A stretch of 50,377 nucleotides of DNA, from contig CALXKU010000019.1 in the NCBI GenBank assembly GCA_944389025.1, forward strand, positions 1 to 50,377. The letters run 5' to 3'. The position numbers and the translations under genes are program-made. This document shows positions 1 to 7,801 of the stretch, piece after piece. Position 1 is the stretch's first letter; every line of letters begins with the position of its first letter. This DNA comes from an uncultured Spirochaetaceae bacterium. GTDB lineage: Bacteria > Spirochaetota > Spirochaetia > Sphaerochaetales > Sphaerochaetaceae. The notes beneath the pieces are model-generated. The model made no database searches and was not told the DNA's origin. It saw only the letters and a program-made list of their open reading frames with translations.

Positions 1-2
1 TA

Positions 3-563
3 GCCGTTGACCACAGGCATGAAACCTCACGCCTGCCGCTTGCTAAGCGGATTTACTCTGCCCCTTATGGGCGCACAGAAAACATGATTAAGAACATGCA
101 TTGCGATGTTATCTGGACCTGCTGTGGAACAGCTGGACTAGGAGGACTTCAGGCGTGTCAGCTTAATAATGCATATGGAATCGGTGTTGATTCGAATCAG
201 GACAGTGTTTATCCAGGCTATATCGTGACATCAGCAATTCGTGACAATTCTTCTCTTATCGAATTCTATGTTCAGAAATATCTGGATGGAACGATAGAGC
301 AGACTGAACCGGATGTATTCAACCTCTCTAATGGTGGCGTCGATATCACTGATATGAGCGTAATAGCAGAGTATGTCACGAATGAGGAGAACTTCGAGGA
401 ACTGAAGACTATCATTCAGGATTGCAAGGACTGGATCGCAGATGGAACCATTGAGGTTTTCGATGCGAGACTTGCGAGTGTGGAAGCTGATGGACAGCGT
501 CTGGACGACTGGATTGCCACATCAGGTAAGTTTGTAACATATGATGAACTGAAAAACATGTAA
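3..563 (+). CDS. BMP-family ABC transporter substrate-binding protein, C-terminal part (cut by window edge)
   Basis: This is the C-terminal portion of a basic-membrane-protein (BMP/Med) type binding protein, the periplasmic receptor of nucleoside ABC importers. The frame is open from base 3, so the gene starts upstream. The segment around CDVIW followed by a Gly-rich stretch, then IGVDSNQD and VTSAIRD, matches the family pattern of a GADVIF-like strand, IGVDxDQ and a TSxxKD-like motif. Residues just before the first internal ATG (base 84) also fit the family, so that ATG is not taken as the start. It is followed by the ATPase and two permeases that it would feed. The ligand, by family knowledge, is probably a nucleoside or purine. 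Confidence 0.85.
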   Translation, partial: AVDHRHETSRLPLAKRIYSAPYGRTENMIKNMHCDVIWTCCGTAGLGGLQACQLNNAYGIGVDSNQDSVYPGYIVTSAIRDNSSLIEFYVQKYLDGTIEQTEPDVFNLSNGGVDITDMSVIAEYVTNEENFEELKTIIQDCKDWIADGTIEVFDARLASVEADGQRLDDWIATSGKFVTYDELKNM

Positions 564-589
564 CAGCTGATGCTGGTGCCTGGTGGAAG

Positions 590-611
590 CTGCAGGAGTT
601 TTCTCCTGCAG
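590..611 (+). promoter_or_regulatory. intercistronic hairpin
   Basis: A perfect 9-bp inverted repeat (CTGCAGGAG and its complement, 4-base loop) lies between the binding-protein stop and the ATPase gene. No T-tract follows, so it looks less like a strong terminator than like an mRNA-stabilising or attenuating hairpin. This is a common way to make more binding protein than ATPase or permease. The effect is inferred. Confidence 0.6.
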
Positions 612-641
612 TGACCATCCCTTTGAGGAGGTTACAGGTTT

Positions 642-2219
642 ATGGGATCCATTCTTATAGAAACAAGAGACATAACAAAGAAATTCGGAGACTTTACAGC
701 AAATGATAAGATTAATATTGCTGTTGAGGAAGGGGAAATCCGGGCAATCATAGGTGAAAATGGTGCAGGAAAATCCACTCTTATGAACATGCTGTATGGC
801 ATCCTGAAACCAACAAGTGGCGAGATCCTGTTCAATGGAAAGCCTGTAATTCTGGATTCCCCACTCGATGCGATAAAGCTCGGAATAGGAATGGTTCATC
901 AGCATTTCAAGCTATCCCCATCCCTATCCATATATGAGAATATCGTATTAGGGGATGAGACCGTAAAGACTCTGAATGTTTTTGGAAAGCATTTCAAAGG
1001 ATTTCTGGTAGACCAGAAAAAGGAAATGGCGGAGATTCAGGCCCTTGTCGATAAATTCAATTTCAATCTTGATATTACTGCCAAGGTCCGGGATATCTCA
1101 ATCGGAGCAAAACAGCGTGTAGAGATTCTTAAGATGCTTTACCGCAATGTCAATCTACTTATTCTTGATGAACCTACTGCAGTTCTGATTCCAAGTGAGG
1201 TTGAGGATCTGATAGAAAGGATGCAAGACCTTAAAAAGGCCGGTAAGACAATAATAATCATAACGCACAAACTAAATGAAGTAAAAATGTGTGCGGATAA
1301 TATCACCGTCATAAGAGGTGGCAGGGTCATAGGTACTGTACGTAATGATGAAAGTACGACAGATTCTGATCTTGCTGAAATGATGGTAGGACGTCCTGTT
1401 CTTTTAAGAGTTAATAAAAGTGACAAAAAACCAGGAGATAAGGTAGTCTATAGGGTTTCCAACCTGAGTGCGAAAGACTCTGATGGAAAGAAGATAATCA
1501 ATGACATCTCCTTCGATATACATGAGAATGAAGTAATTGGAATCGCAGGTGTTGAAGGTAACGGGCAGACGGATCTGATGCTTGCCCTTACGGGGTTACT
1601 GGATATCTCGGAAGGTAGTGTAAGCTTCAACGGGGAGGATATTACAGGACTGTGGCCTGATGAGCTGAGACGACATAAGATAGGTATCGTGCCTGAGGAC
1701 AGATATCGTCAAGGTCTTTGCCTGGGTATGCCTGTATCTGCGAATCTTATCGCAGGAATGCATGGTCGGTGGCCATTCTGCGTTCACGGCATAATGCAGA
1801 ATGCACCTATAAAAGAGAACAAGGAACGGCTCGTTGAAGCTTTCGATATCCGTCTTGGCTCTGATGATCCACCGGTAGGATCCCTTAGCGGTGGTAATGC
1901 TCAGAAGGTCATAATTGCAAGGGAATTCAGTAAGCATCCGCAGCTTTTGCTGGTAAGTCAGCCTACACGAGGTGTGGATATTGGTGCTATCGAGTTCATA
2001 CACAATGAAATTTTACGTATGAGAGATAAGGGAGCCGCGATACTGATTTTCTCATCCGAGCTATCAGAGGTTGTTGGATTGTCCGACAAGGTTTATGTCA
2101 TGTACAAAGGGGAATTCGTAGGAATTTTTAAATCCGATGACGTGTCATTTAATGAACTCGGGCTCTATATGTCCGGCGTAAAGAGAATGTCTAAGGAGGA
2201 AATAGCAGCAAATGGCTAA
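642..2219 (+). CDS. nucleoside/simple-sugar ABC transporter ATP-binding protein (two ABC domains)
   Basis: A 525-residue cytoplasmic ATPase with two fused ABC domains, as in the NupO/YufO/RbsA group. In domain 1 Walker A GENGAGKST is at residues 38-46, the Q-loop is at Q87, and Walker B reads LLILDEPT. Domain 2 has a degenerate Walker A (GVEGNGQT), signature LSGGNAQK and an altered Walker B ending in SQPTRGVD. This asymmetry, with one active and one degenerate site, is normal for BMP-linked nucleoside importers. The start has a GAGGAGG Shine-Dalgarno about 12 bases upstream. The end overlaps the permease gene by 8 bases, indicating coupled translation. Confidence 0.93.
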   Translation: MGSILIETRDITKKFGDFTANDKINIAVEEGEIRAIIGENGAGKSTLMNMLYGILKPTSGEILFNGKPVILDSPLDAIKLGIGMVHQHFKLSPSLSIYENIVLGDETVKTLNVFGKHFKGFLVDQKKEMAEIQALVDKFNFNLDITAKVRDISIGAKQRVEILKMLYRNVNLLILDEPTAVLIPSEVEDLIERMQDLKKAGKTIIIITHKLNEVKMCADNITVIRGGRVIGTVRNDESTTDSDLAEMMVGRPVLLRVNKSDKKPGDKVVYRVSNLSAKDSDGKKIINDISFDIHENEVIGIAGVEGNGQTDLMLALTGLLDISEGSVSFNGEDITGLWPDELRRHKIGIVPEDRYRQGLCLGMPVSANLIAGMHGRWPFCVHGIMQNAPIKENKERLVEAFDIRLGSDDPPVGSLSGGNAQKVIIAREFSKHPQLLLVSQPTRGVDIGAIEFIHNEILRMRDKGAAILIFSSELSEVVGLSDKVYVMYKGEFVGIFKSDDVSFNELGLYMSGVKRMSKEEIAANG

Positions 2220-3306
2220 AGATAAAAGTGTTAATAGGCTGATTTCCATTGGAAACATAGTAATCCCTCTTATCCTTGCATTTATAGTGGGTAGCATATT
2301 TTCCATCCTGTCCCGTTGCAATCCATTCACTTTGTATGGGTATATCATAAAGCGGGCGTTCTTCTCTGTCGGCGGGATTCTGAATACGCTGGGCTATGCG
2401 ACTCCGATTATAATGACAGGGATTGCTACTGCATTCTCCATAAAGGCTGGAATCTTTAACATGGGAATCGAGGGACAGGTGTTCGTAGGTGCCTTCACTT
2501 CAGCTTTAGCTGGATACATGATAAAAGGCCTTCCCGTATTCATACACGTTCCACTCTGTCTTCTTATCGGTGCTCTCTCTGGTGCCTTATATGCACTTGT
2601 CCCTGGCCTTTTAAAGGCAAAACTCAGAATCAACGAAGTTGTTACTACAGTTATGATGAACAGCATTGCAACACAGGTTACAGGATTCCTTACCCAGAGC
2701 TATCTGAGCACTGGAGATGCGTATGCTCATACGGAGTTTATACTTGAATCCGCACGATTATCAAAATTCATATCGAAATATCGTTGTACAACCGCTATTT
2801 TCATAGCTCTGGCCATATGGCTTGTCATCTATTTCGTTCTGAAGAAGACTAAGTTCGGATACGAGATTGAATGTATCGGCAGGCAGTGGGAATTCTCAGA
2901 TTCTGTTGGTATGCGAGTAAGTAGGAAGGTGATAATAATTTTCGTTCTTGGTGGTTTGATTGCAGGTGTTGCCGGAGCAACTGAGATAATGGGTGTGAAT
3001 TATAATTTCGTAAGCACATTCTCCGCCAATCCTGGGATTGGATGGGATGGTTTTTATGCCTGCATTCTTTCTGCCAGCAATCCTGTTGGAATATTGATTT
3101 ATGCTATTGTTTTCGGAGCCTTAAGATATGGAGCACTGGCCGCTCAGACCTGGCTAGGTGTGCCTCTTGATTTGATAAATGTCATAAAGAGTACACTTGT
3201 GCTTTTCGGAGCTATCAAGCTGTGTACCGTTTATAGCGAGCAGATAAAGGGCTTCTTCTTCAAGAAAAAAGCTGTCAAAGCTGAACATCAGGCACAGGAG
3301 GTATAG
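2212..3306 (+). CDS. nucleoside-type ABC transporter permease 1
   Basis: A 364-residue, very hydrophobic membrane protein of the branched-chain-amino-acid/ribose type permease family (BPD_transp_2), resembling NupP/YufP. It contains many transmembrane segments and the family motif NMGIEGQ near residues 83-89, in the loop typical of BMP-system permeases. It starts inside the end of the ATPase gene (8-base overlap) and is followed by the second permease after two bases. It would form a heterodimeric channel with that protein. Confidence 0.92.
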   Translation: MAKDKSVNRLISIGNIVIPLILAFIVGSIFSILSRCNPFTLYGYIIKRAFFSVGGILNTLGYATPIIMTGIATAFSIKAGIFNMGIEGQVFVGAFTSALAGYMIKGLPVFIHVPLCLLIGALSGALYALVPGLLKAKLRINEVVTTVMMNSIATQVTGFLTQSYLSTGDAYAHTEFILESARLSKFISKYRCTTAIFIALAIWLVIYFVLKKTKFGYEIECIGRQWEFSDSVGMRVSRKVIIIFVLGGLIAGVAGATEIMGVNYNFVSTFSANPGIGWDGFYACILSASNPVGILIYAIVFGALRYGALAAQTWLGVPLDLINVIKSTLVLFGAIKLCTVYSEQIKGFFFKKKAVKAEHQAQEV

Positions 3307-3308
3307 TA

Positions 3309-4238
3309 ATGGATCTGTTTCTTTCTTTACTTAACATGACGGTCGAAGCTTCCGTGCCTTATCTACTGATTACGATAGGTGGTGTCTTTGTTGCAAGGGC
3401 AGGTGTCTTTAACATATCGATGGAGGGATGTACCGAGTTTTCAGCGTTTGCCGGCATTCTTTTCACATTTGTAACAGGTAAGATATGGGTCGGTGTTATC
3501 TGCTCGATTCTTCTAGCACTGTTTATTAATTTTGTATTTTATATTTTTACTGTAAAGCTGAACGGTAATCTCAGTGTTGTTGGTACGGGAATAAACCTTA
3601 TGGCGGCATGCATTCCTGCCAGTCTGCTTTCAGCTCTCTTTTTCACAAGGTCAAATCTGATTGCTACGAATATCATAAACCCCGCGGATATGATGTACGA
3701 TGTTCCAATCCTGAGAAGCATCCCGGTCCTAAGTGATATTCTCAACAGACAGACACTGATCACATATCTGACACCGTTTATCGTTTTTGGTCTCATTCTT
3801 GTCATGTATAAGACCAAATTCGGAATCTATGTTCGTGTGACTGGTGAGAATCCGAGTGCAGCTCAGGCCGTAGGAATAAAGACAAACCGTATTAAAATGT
3901 ACTGTCTGCTTATTTCTGCTGTAACATGCGCTTTAGCGGGTCTCAACCTTTCTGTGGAAAAGCTCGGCATGTATACGATAAACATGTCTGCCAACAGGGG
4001 ATTCATCTGTCTCAGTGCCATAAACTGTGGACGAAAAGAGCCTGGCAAGGCGTGCATCTATGCTCTTATATTCGGTTTTGTTCGCGCTCTACAGACCATT
4101 ATCAATAATTTTGTCCCTGTGGCGATATCCTCCCTCTTGGGAATCATGCCATATGTGGCAATCATCGTTGTACTTCTCATCGTGGAGATTCCGAACGCGA
4201 GAAAGAATCATTTGAGATGTTTCAGGGATCTTGCCTGA
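3309..4238 (+). CDS. nucleoside-type ABC transporter permease 2
   Basis: A 309-residue multi-spanning permease of the same superfamily, resembling NupQ/YufQ. An early ISMEGC motif corresponds to the N(I/M)(G/S)xEG motif of partner permeases. An EAA-like cytoplasmic loop with GENPSAAQAVGI occurs around residues 178-189. It completes an ATPase/permease/permease set with the binding protein at the window start. The next gene begins 15 bases on with its own SD, so the transporter and the enzyme genes form one transcription unit. Confidence 0.92.
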   Translation: MDLFLSLLNMTVEASVPYLLITIGGVFVARAGVFNISMEGCTEFSAFAGILFTFVTGKIWVGVICSILLALFINFVFYIFTVKLNGNLSVVGTGINLMAACIPASLLSALFFTRSNLIATNIINPADMMYDVPILRSIPVLSDILNRQTLITYLTPFIVFGLILVMYKTKFGIYVRVTGENPSAAQAVGIKTNRIKMYCLLISAVTCALAGLNLSVEKLGMYTINMSANRGFICLSAINCGRKEPGKACIYALIFGFVRALQTIINNFVPVAISSLLGIMPYVAIIVVLLIVEIPNARKNHLRCFRDLA

Positions 4239-4253
4239 TCTTAGGAGGTTTAA

Positions 4254-4841
4254 ATGTCTAAAACGGCTGTACTCGTAATCGATATGCAGAAAGACTTCAC
4301 GGAGCCGGATGGAAAATTCTATTACCCGGAGACGACGGGGGCGATGCTTGATACTTTCTTTGAGAAAATTGATGAGATGAGAAGGCTTGGTGCGCTTATC
4401 GTGTATGTCTATACCGTTCATCCAGAGGATGAGAGGGAAGTCAATCCAGAGCTTACAAGGATGTTCAGAAACGGGAAGAAGGCCTCATTGGTCGCGGGAA
4501 GCAAGGGGAGTGAGCTTGATGACAGGATAAAAGTGCTTGATGGGGATATCCTTTTCAGAAAGTATGTTCCAAGCGCATTCTTTAAGACCAATCTCGATGA
4601 GGTTCTAAGGAGCAAGGGAATTGAGAATGTGCTTATCTGCGGCGTGAAGACAAACGTGTGCTGCAGGGCAACCGCGACTGACGCGTATAGTCATAAATTC
4701 AGAACATTCATGATCTCTGACATGCTTGGTACCAACACCAAGGCCATAAATGATTTCCATCTTGAAGAGATGACAAAGTACTTTGCGAAAGCGATTTCCT
4801 CTGATGAGGCTATCCGCCGTCTTAAGGAGGGTGTTTTCTAA
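4254..4841 (+). CDS. isochorismatase-like cysteine hydrolase
   Basis: A 195-residue member of the isochorismatase/nicotinamidase superfamily. The expected Asp-Lys-Cys triad is visible as D10 (VIDMQKDF), K103 (FRKYVPSAF) and C136 (KTNVCCRAT), with a second Cys following the nucleophile. These enzymes hydrolyse amides, N-carbamoyl compounds or vinyl ethers, and the substrate cannot be read from sequence. It follows a nucleoside importer and overlaps the next gene by one base (TAATG), so a role in breaking down the imported compound or its released base is a reasonable inference. SD AGGAGG precedes the ATG. Confidence 0.88.
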   Translation: MSKTAVLVIDMQKDFTEPDGKFYYPETTGAMLDTFFEKIDEMRRLGALIVYVYTVHPEDEREVNPELTRMFRNGKKASLVAGSKGSELDDRIKVLDGDILFRKYVPSAFFKTNLDEVLRSKGIENVLICGVKTNVCCRATATDAYSHKFRTFMISDMLGTNTKAINDFHLEEMTKYFAKAISSDEAIRRLKEGVF

Positions 4842-5812
4842 TGGGCAGATTCAACTACACCGTAATAGGAACAGCGGCAACCGTATCCGTACTCAAGGTT
4901 GAAAGCATGCCTGAGAGCGGCAAGTCCACACCTGTATATTCCGGTTCGATCTGTGAATATGAGAATGGTGGGATGGGGCTGAACATATGCGCGGCTCTTG
5001 CCACTCTTGATCTGGCTGTCTATCCTGTCCTTACTTATGCGGATATAAGGCAGAAAACGTTTCTCTATGATTTCTGCAGAAATTTCAACCTGCCGGAAGA
5101 TGGGATAATGGATCCTCCCGAATGCTCTTATGGGACGACGATAATGATTCAGGATTCCTGTAAGAATCATATGACGCTGATTACCGATTATGAACATAGG
5201 AGGCCTGGAAGCACATTTTTCTCCGTGCAGGAAATAAAACCTGAGTTCCTTAATAGCTCTGATTTCATCATACTTACCGCTCCGATGCCATGCAATTCAG
5301 ATCCCATGATTGATGCGATCATCAGGAGCTCTAAGCCTTTAGCGCTTTCAATGAGAAAGGACAGCAATGCTTTTCCTCACGATATGCTATGGAAGGCTCT
5401 GACATATTGCACTTTACTTTTTGGAAATGAGGTTGAGATGAGTTATATTGAAGCAGAATTCAATCTTGACTCATATTTGAGCCTGTTTTCCGTATCTCCT
5501 TCTCTCAAACATATTATTATGACGCGTGGAGGGCGCGGTAATTCCGTATTCTCGAGAAACAAGGATGGAGGAATTGAGGAAATACGTACGATTGCTGTGG
5601 AACCGGAAAGTGATTGTATCTATTCAGTCGGCGCTGGGGATGGCTTTGTCTCCGGTTTCATGTACGGGCTGGCAAAAGGGCATTCAATCAAGGATTGTTC
5701 GCTTCTTGGAAGCACGCTCTCTTCTTTTGTCCTGGAAGATGAGGGGAGCATAACGAATCTGCCGACAGAGGCGAGACTGCTTGAAAGGTTTTCAAAATGG
5801 AGGGAAAAATGA
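4841..5812 (+). CDS. PfkB-family (ribokinase-like) carbohydrate/nucleoside kinase
   Basis: A 323-residue small-molecule kinase of the ribokinase/PfkB family. The C-terminal signature VGAGDGFVSGF carries the anion hole and catalytic base (G264-A-G-D267). The N-terminal region has a substrate-lid-like GGMGLNICAALA segment. Family members phosphorylate ribose, nucleosides, pseudouridine or other sugars, and the exact substrate is unknown. The gene is coupled on both sides, by TAATG with the hydrolase and ATGA with the BtpA-like gene. The setting suggests it traps the sugar part of an imported nucleoside. Confidence 0.88.
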   Translation: MGRFNYTVIGTAATVSVLKVESMPESGKSTPVYSGSICEYENGGMGLNICAALATLDLAVYPVLTYADIRQKTFLYDFCRNFNLPEDGIMDPPECSYGTTIMIQDSCKNHMTLITDYEHRRPGSTFFSVQEIKPEFLNSSDFIILTAPMPCNSDPMIDAIIRSSKPLALSMRKDSNAFPHDMLWKALTYCTLLFGNEVEMSYIEAEFNLDSYLSLFSVSPSLKHIIMTRGGRGNSVFSRNKDGGIEEIRTIAVEPESDCIYSVGAGDGFVSGFMYGLAKGHSIKDCSLLGSTLSSFVLEDEGSITNLPTEARLLERFSKWREK

Positions 5813-6597
5813 GCTCAGCATTCGAACTGGTCAAAGGAAATAAACTTATTATTGGAATGGTGCACTGCTTGCCGCTTCCAGGAACGATCCGATCAAATAA
5901 TACTATCGACGATGTTATCGAACGTGCGGTCTCTGATGCGATTGTGATTGAGAAAAGCGGGTTTGATGCCCTTATTGTGGAGAATGAGGACATGTGTGTT
6001 GCCCGTAATCTTTCGAAAATGCAGTTTGCTTCAATGAGCATTGTCATAAATGCAGTAAGGCAAAATGTGAGCATTCCTATTGGAATTTCTTTAGGCTGTC
6101 TTAATTATGAGGAGGCGCTTGCAATAGCGGCTGTGGTTCATGCGGATTTCATAAGGACACCGGTCTTCGTGGATACTTTGCTCAATTACAATGGAATCAT
6201 TCAACCATGCAGTACATCAGTCATCAATTACAGGAATATGATAGGTGGAAACTCGATCAAGATTTTTGCTGACATACAGGTAAAGCATTACCATATGCTG
6301 AAAGATATTGACATCTGCGAGTCGGCTGCGTGGGCGGAAAAACAGGGCGCGGATGTGATTATCGTAACCGGGGTATCGACAGGGAAGGAGACGAAGAGCA
6401 GTGATCTTGAGAAGGTTTCAAATGCATGTGGTATCCCAGTTGCGGTAGGAAGCGGAATAACCGAGGAGAATATAAAAGAAAAGCTTAAGTACGCGGATAT
6501 TCTTATTGTTGGCACTTCCATAAAAGTTGATGGTAAGCTGAACAAGCCTGTTGATGCACATAAGGCTAAGAGGATTATCAACTCAGCTCGAATCTGA
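5809..6597 (+). CDS. BtpA/SgcQ family TIM-barrel protein
   Basis: This gene encodes 262 residues of the BtpA family, to which E. coli SgcQ (a putative nucleosidase) also belongs. The N-terminal GMVHCLPLPGT is the family hallmark, and later ADVIIVTG and VAVGSGIT look like phosphate-binding strands of a TIM barrel. The start is set at 5809: its ATG overlaps the kinase stop as ATGA and has GGAGGG 5 bases upstream, whereas the in-frame ATG at 5797 would contain that SD. BtpA was named for photosystem biogenesis, which is irrelevant here. An enzymatic role on the imported substrate is more likely. Confidence 0.85.
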   Translation: MSSAFELVKGNKLIIGMVHCLPLPGTIRSNNTIDDVIERAVSDAIVIEKSGFDALIVENEDMCVARNLSKMQFASMSIVINAVRQNVSIPIGISLGCLNYEEALAIAAVVHADFIRTPVFVDTLLNYNGIIQPCSTSVINYRNMIGGNSIKIFADIQVKHYHMLKDIDICESAAWAEKQGADVIIVTGVSTGKETKSSDLEKVSNACGIPVAVGSGITEENIKEKLKYADILIVGTSIKVDGKLNKPVDAHKAKRIINSARI

Positions 6598-6610
6598 TGG
6601 AGGTGATGTC

Positions 6611-7759
6611 ATGAAGTATAATAAACTTGGAAAGACTGGATTTGAAGTATCAGAGATAGGTCTTGGTGGTGAATATCTCGAGGGAAAGGATTTTCCATTA
6701 GTGAATGATGTCGTATCTGCGGCATTGGATGGAGGCATTAATATTCTTGATTGTTTCATGTCCAATCCTGATGTCAGATCGAATCTAGGAAAGGCATTGA
6801 AAGGCCGAAGAGATAGGATACTCATCCAGGGCCATATGCGCTCGATATGGAAAGATGGGCAATATGCCCGTACGCTAGATATTAAAGAAGTTGAATTCTT
6901 CTTTCAGGATCTGCTGAAAAGATTTCAGACCGATTATATCGATATCGGCATGATTCATATGATTGATAACGCGGAGGATTATGATGCGATTTTCTCCGGC
7001 CAAATCCTGGATTATGCCGTAAGGCTTAAAGAAAAAGGTGTCATAAGATCCCTTGGAATTAGTTCCCATAACCCGATTCAGGCTCTGCGTGCGGCAAAAA
7101 GTGGCGTAATAGATACCATTCTTTTCAGCATAAATCCTGCATATGATCTTCTTTCAGAAGATGCGGAGAGGCCAAAGAAACTTGATAATACTTTTTTCAG
7201 AGATAAGGATGCTCTCAGCATAAACAGCGTGCGTAATGATTTTTACCGGTATTGCGCTTCCCACGAGATTGGACTGACCGTGATGAAGACATTTGCGGCT
7301 GGAGCATTGCTTGATGAGCGGACATCGCCATTTTCGGAGGCGATGACTCCTCAGCAATGCATGAGTTATGCGCTCTCACGTCCCGCGGCCTCCAGTGTGA
7401 TGATTGGGATGCAAAGTGTGAAGGAGGTTGAGGATTGTCTTTCATATGAGAGTATGGGGGATGATGAGAAGGATTATTCATTCATCTTTTCTTCCTTGCC
7501 ACGTTTCTCAATGAATGGGCGCTGCGTGTATTGCAACCATTGCCTTCCCTGTCCTGCGCATATCGATATCGCACAGGTTGGAAAATATCTTGATATGGCA
7601 CTTCTTGATGGAACGCCTTCCCCGACAATAAGGGCGCATTATGATTCTCTGGAACATAAGGCTGATGAGTGTCTGAGTTGTCATGCATGTGAGAAAAGGT
7701 GTCCATTCGGAGTGAAAATCGTAGAACGTATGTCGCTTGCGAAACGTATTTTCAGCTGA
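6611..7759 (+). CDS. aldo/keto-reductase-like protein fused to a 4Fe-4S ferredoxin domain
   Basis: This gene encodes 382 residues: an AKR-type TIM barrel of about 300 residues and a C-terminal ferredoxin domain with two Cys clusters, CxxCxxCxxCP and CxxCxxCxxxCP. SD GGAGGTGAT fixes the ATG at 6611. The usual AKR Tyr and Lys are not where expected: after the conserved Asp the sequence reads CFMSNPD, and the position of the Lys reads IQGHM, while the His of the HM motif remains. Similar divergence is known in a clostridial subfamily. It may be an iron-sulphur redox enzyme rather than an NADPH reductase. It is the last gene of the operon. Confidence 0.87.
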   Translation: MKYNKLGKTGFEVSEIGLGGEYLEGKDFPLVNDVVSAALDGGINILDCFMSNPDVRSNLGKALKGRRDRILIQGHMRSIWKDGQYARTLDIKEVEFFFQDLLKRFQTDYIDIGMIHMIDNAEDYDAIFSGQILDYAVRLKEKGVIRSLGISSHNPIQALRAAKSGVIDTILFSINPAYDLLSEDAERPKKLDNTFFRDKDALSINSVRNDFYRYCASHEIGLTVMKTFAAGALLDERTSPFSEAMTPQQCMSYALSRPAASSVMIGMQSVKEVEDCLSYESMGDDEKDYSFIFSSLPRFSMNGRCVYCNHCLPCPAHIDIAQVGKYLDMALLDGTPSPTIRAHYDSLEHKADECLSCHACEKRCPFGVKIVERMSLAKRIFS

Positions 7760-7770
7760 TTATAGTATTG

Positions 7771-7801
7771 CTGACTGATAGGGGATTTCCTTATCAGTCA
7801 G
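7771..7801. terminator. bidirectional hairpin terminator
   Basis: A perfect 10-bp inverted repeat (CTGACTGATA and its complement) with an 11-base centre lies between two convergent genes. It covers the stop codon of the minus-strand gene. It would stop transcription from both sides. Confidence 0.75.

Noticed and set aside
14-72. Three short inverted repeats at the left edge, considered as the end of a mobile element or a guide-RNA scaffold interrupting the BMP gene
   Set aside because: The reading frame stays open through them and encodes residues that fit the BMP family just before the conserved CDVIW strand. The gene is more simply cut by the window edge.
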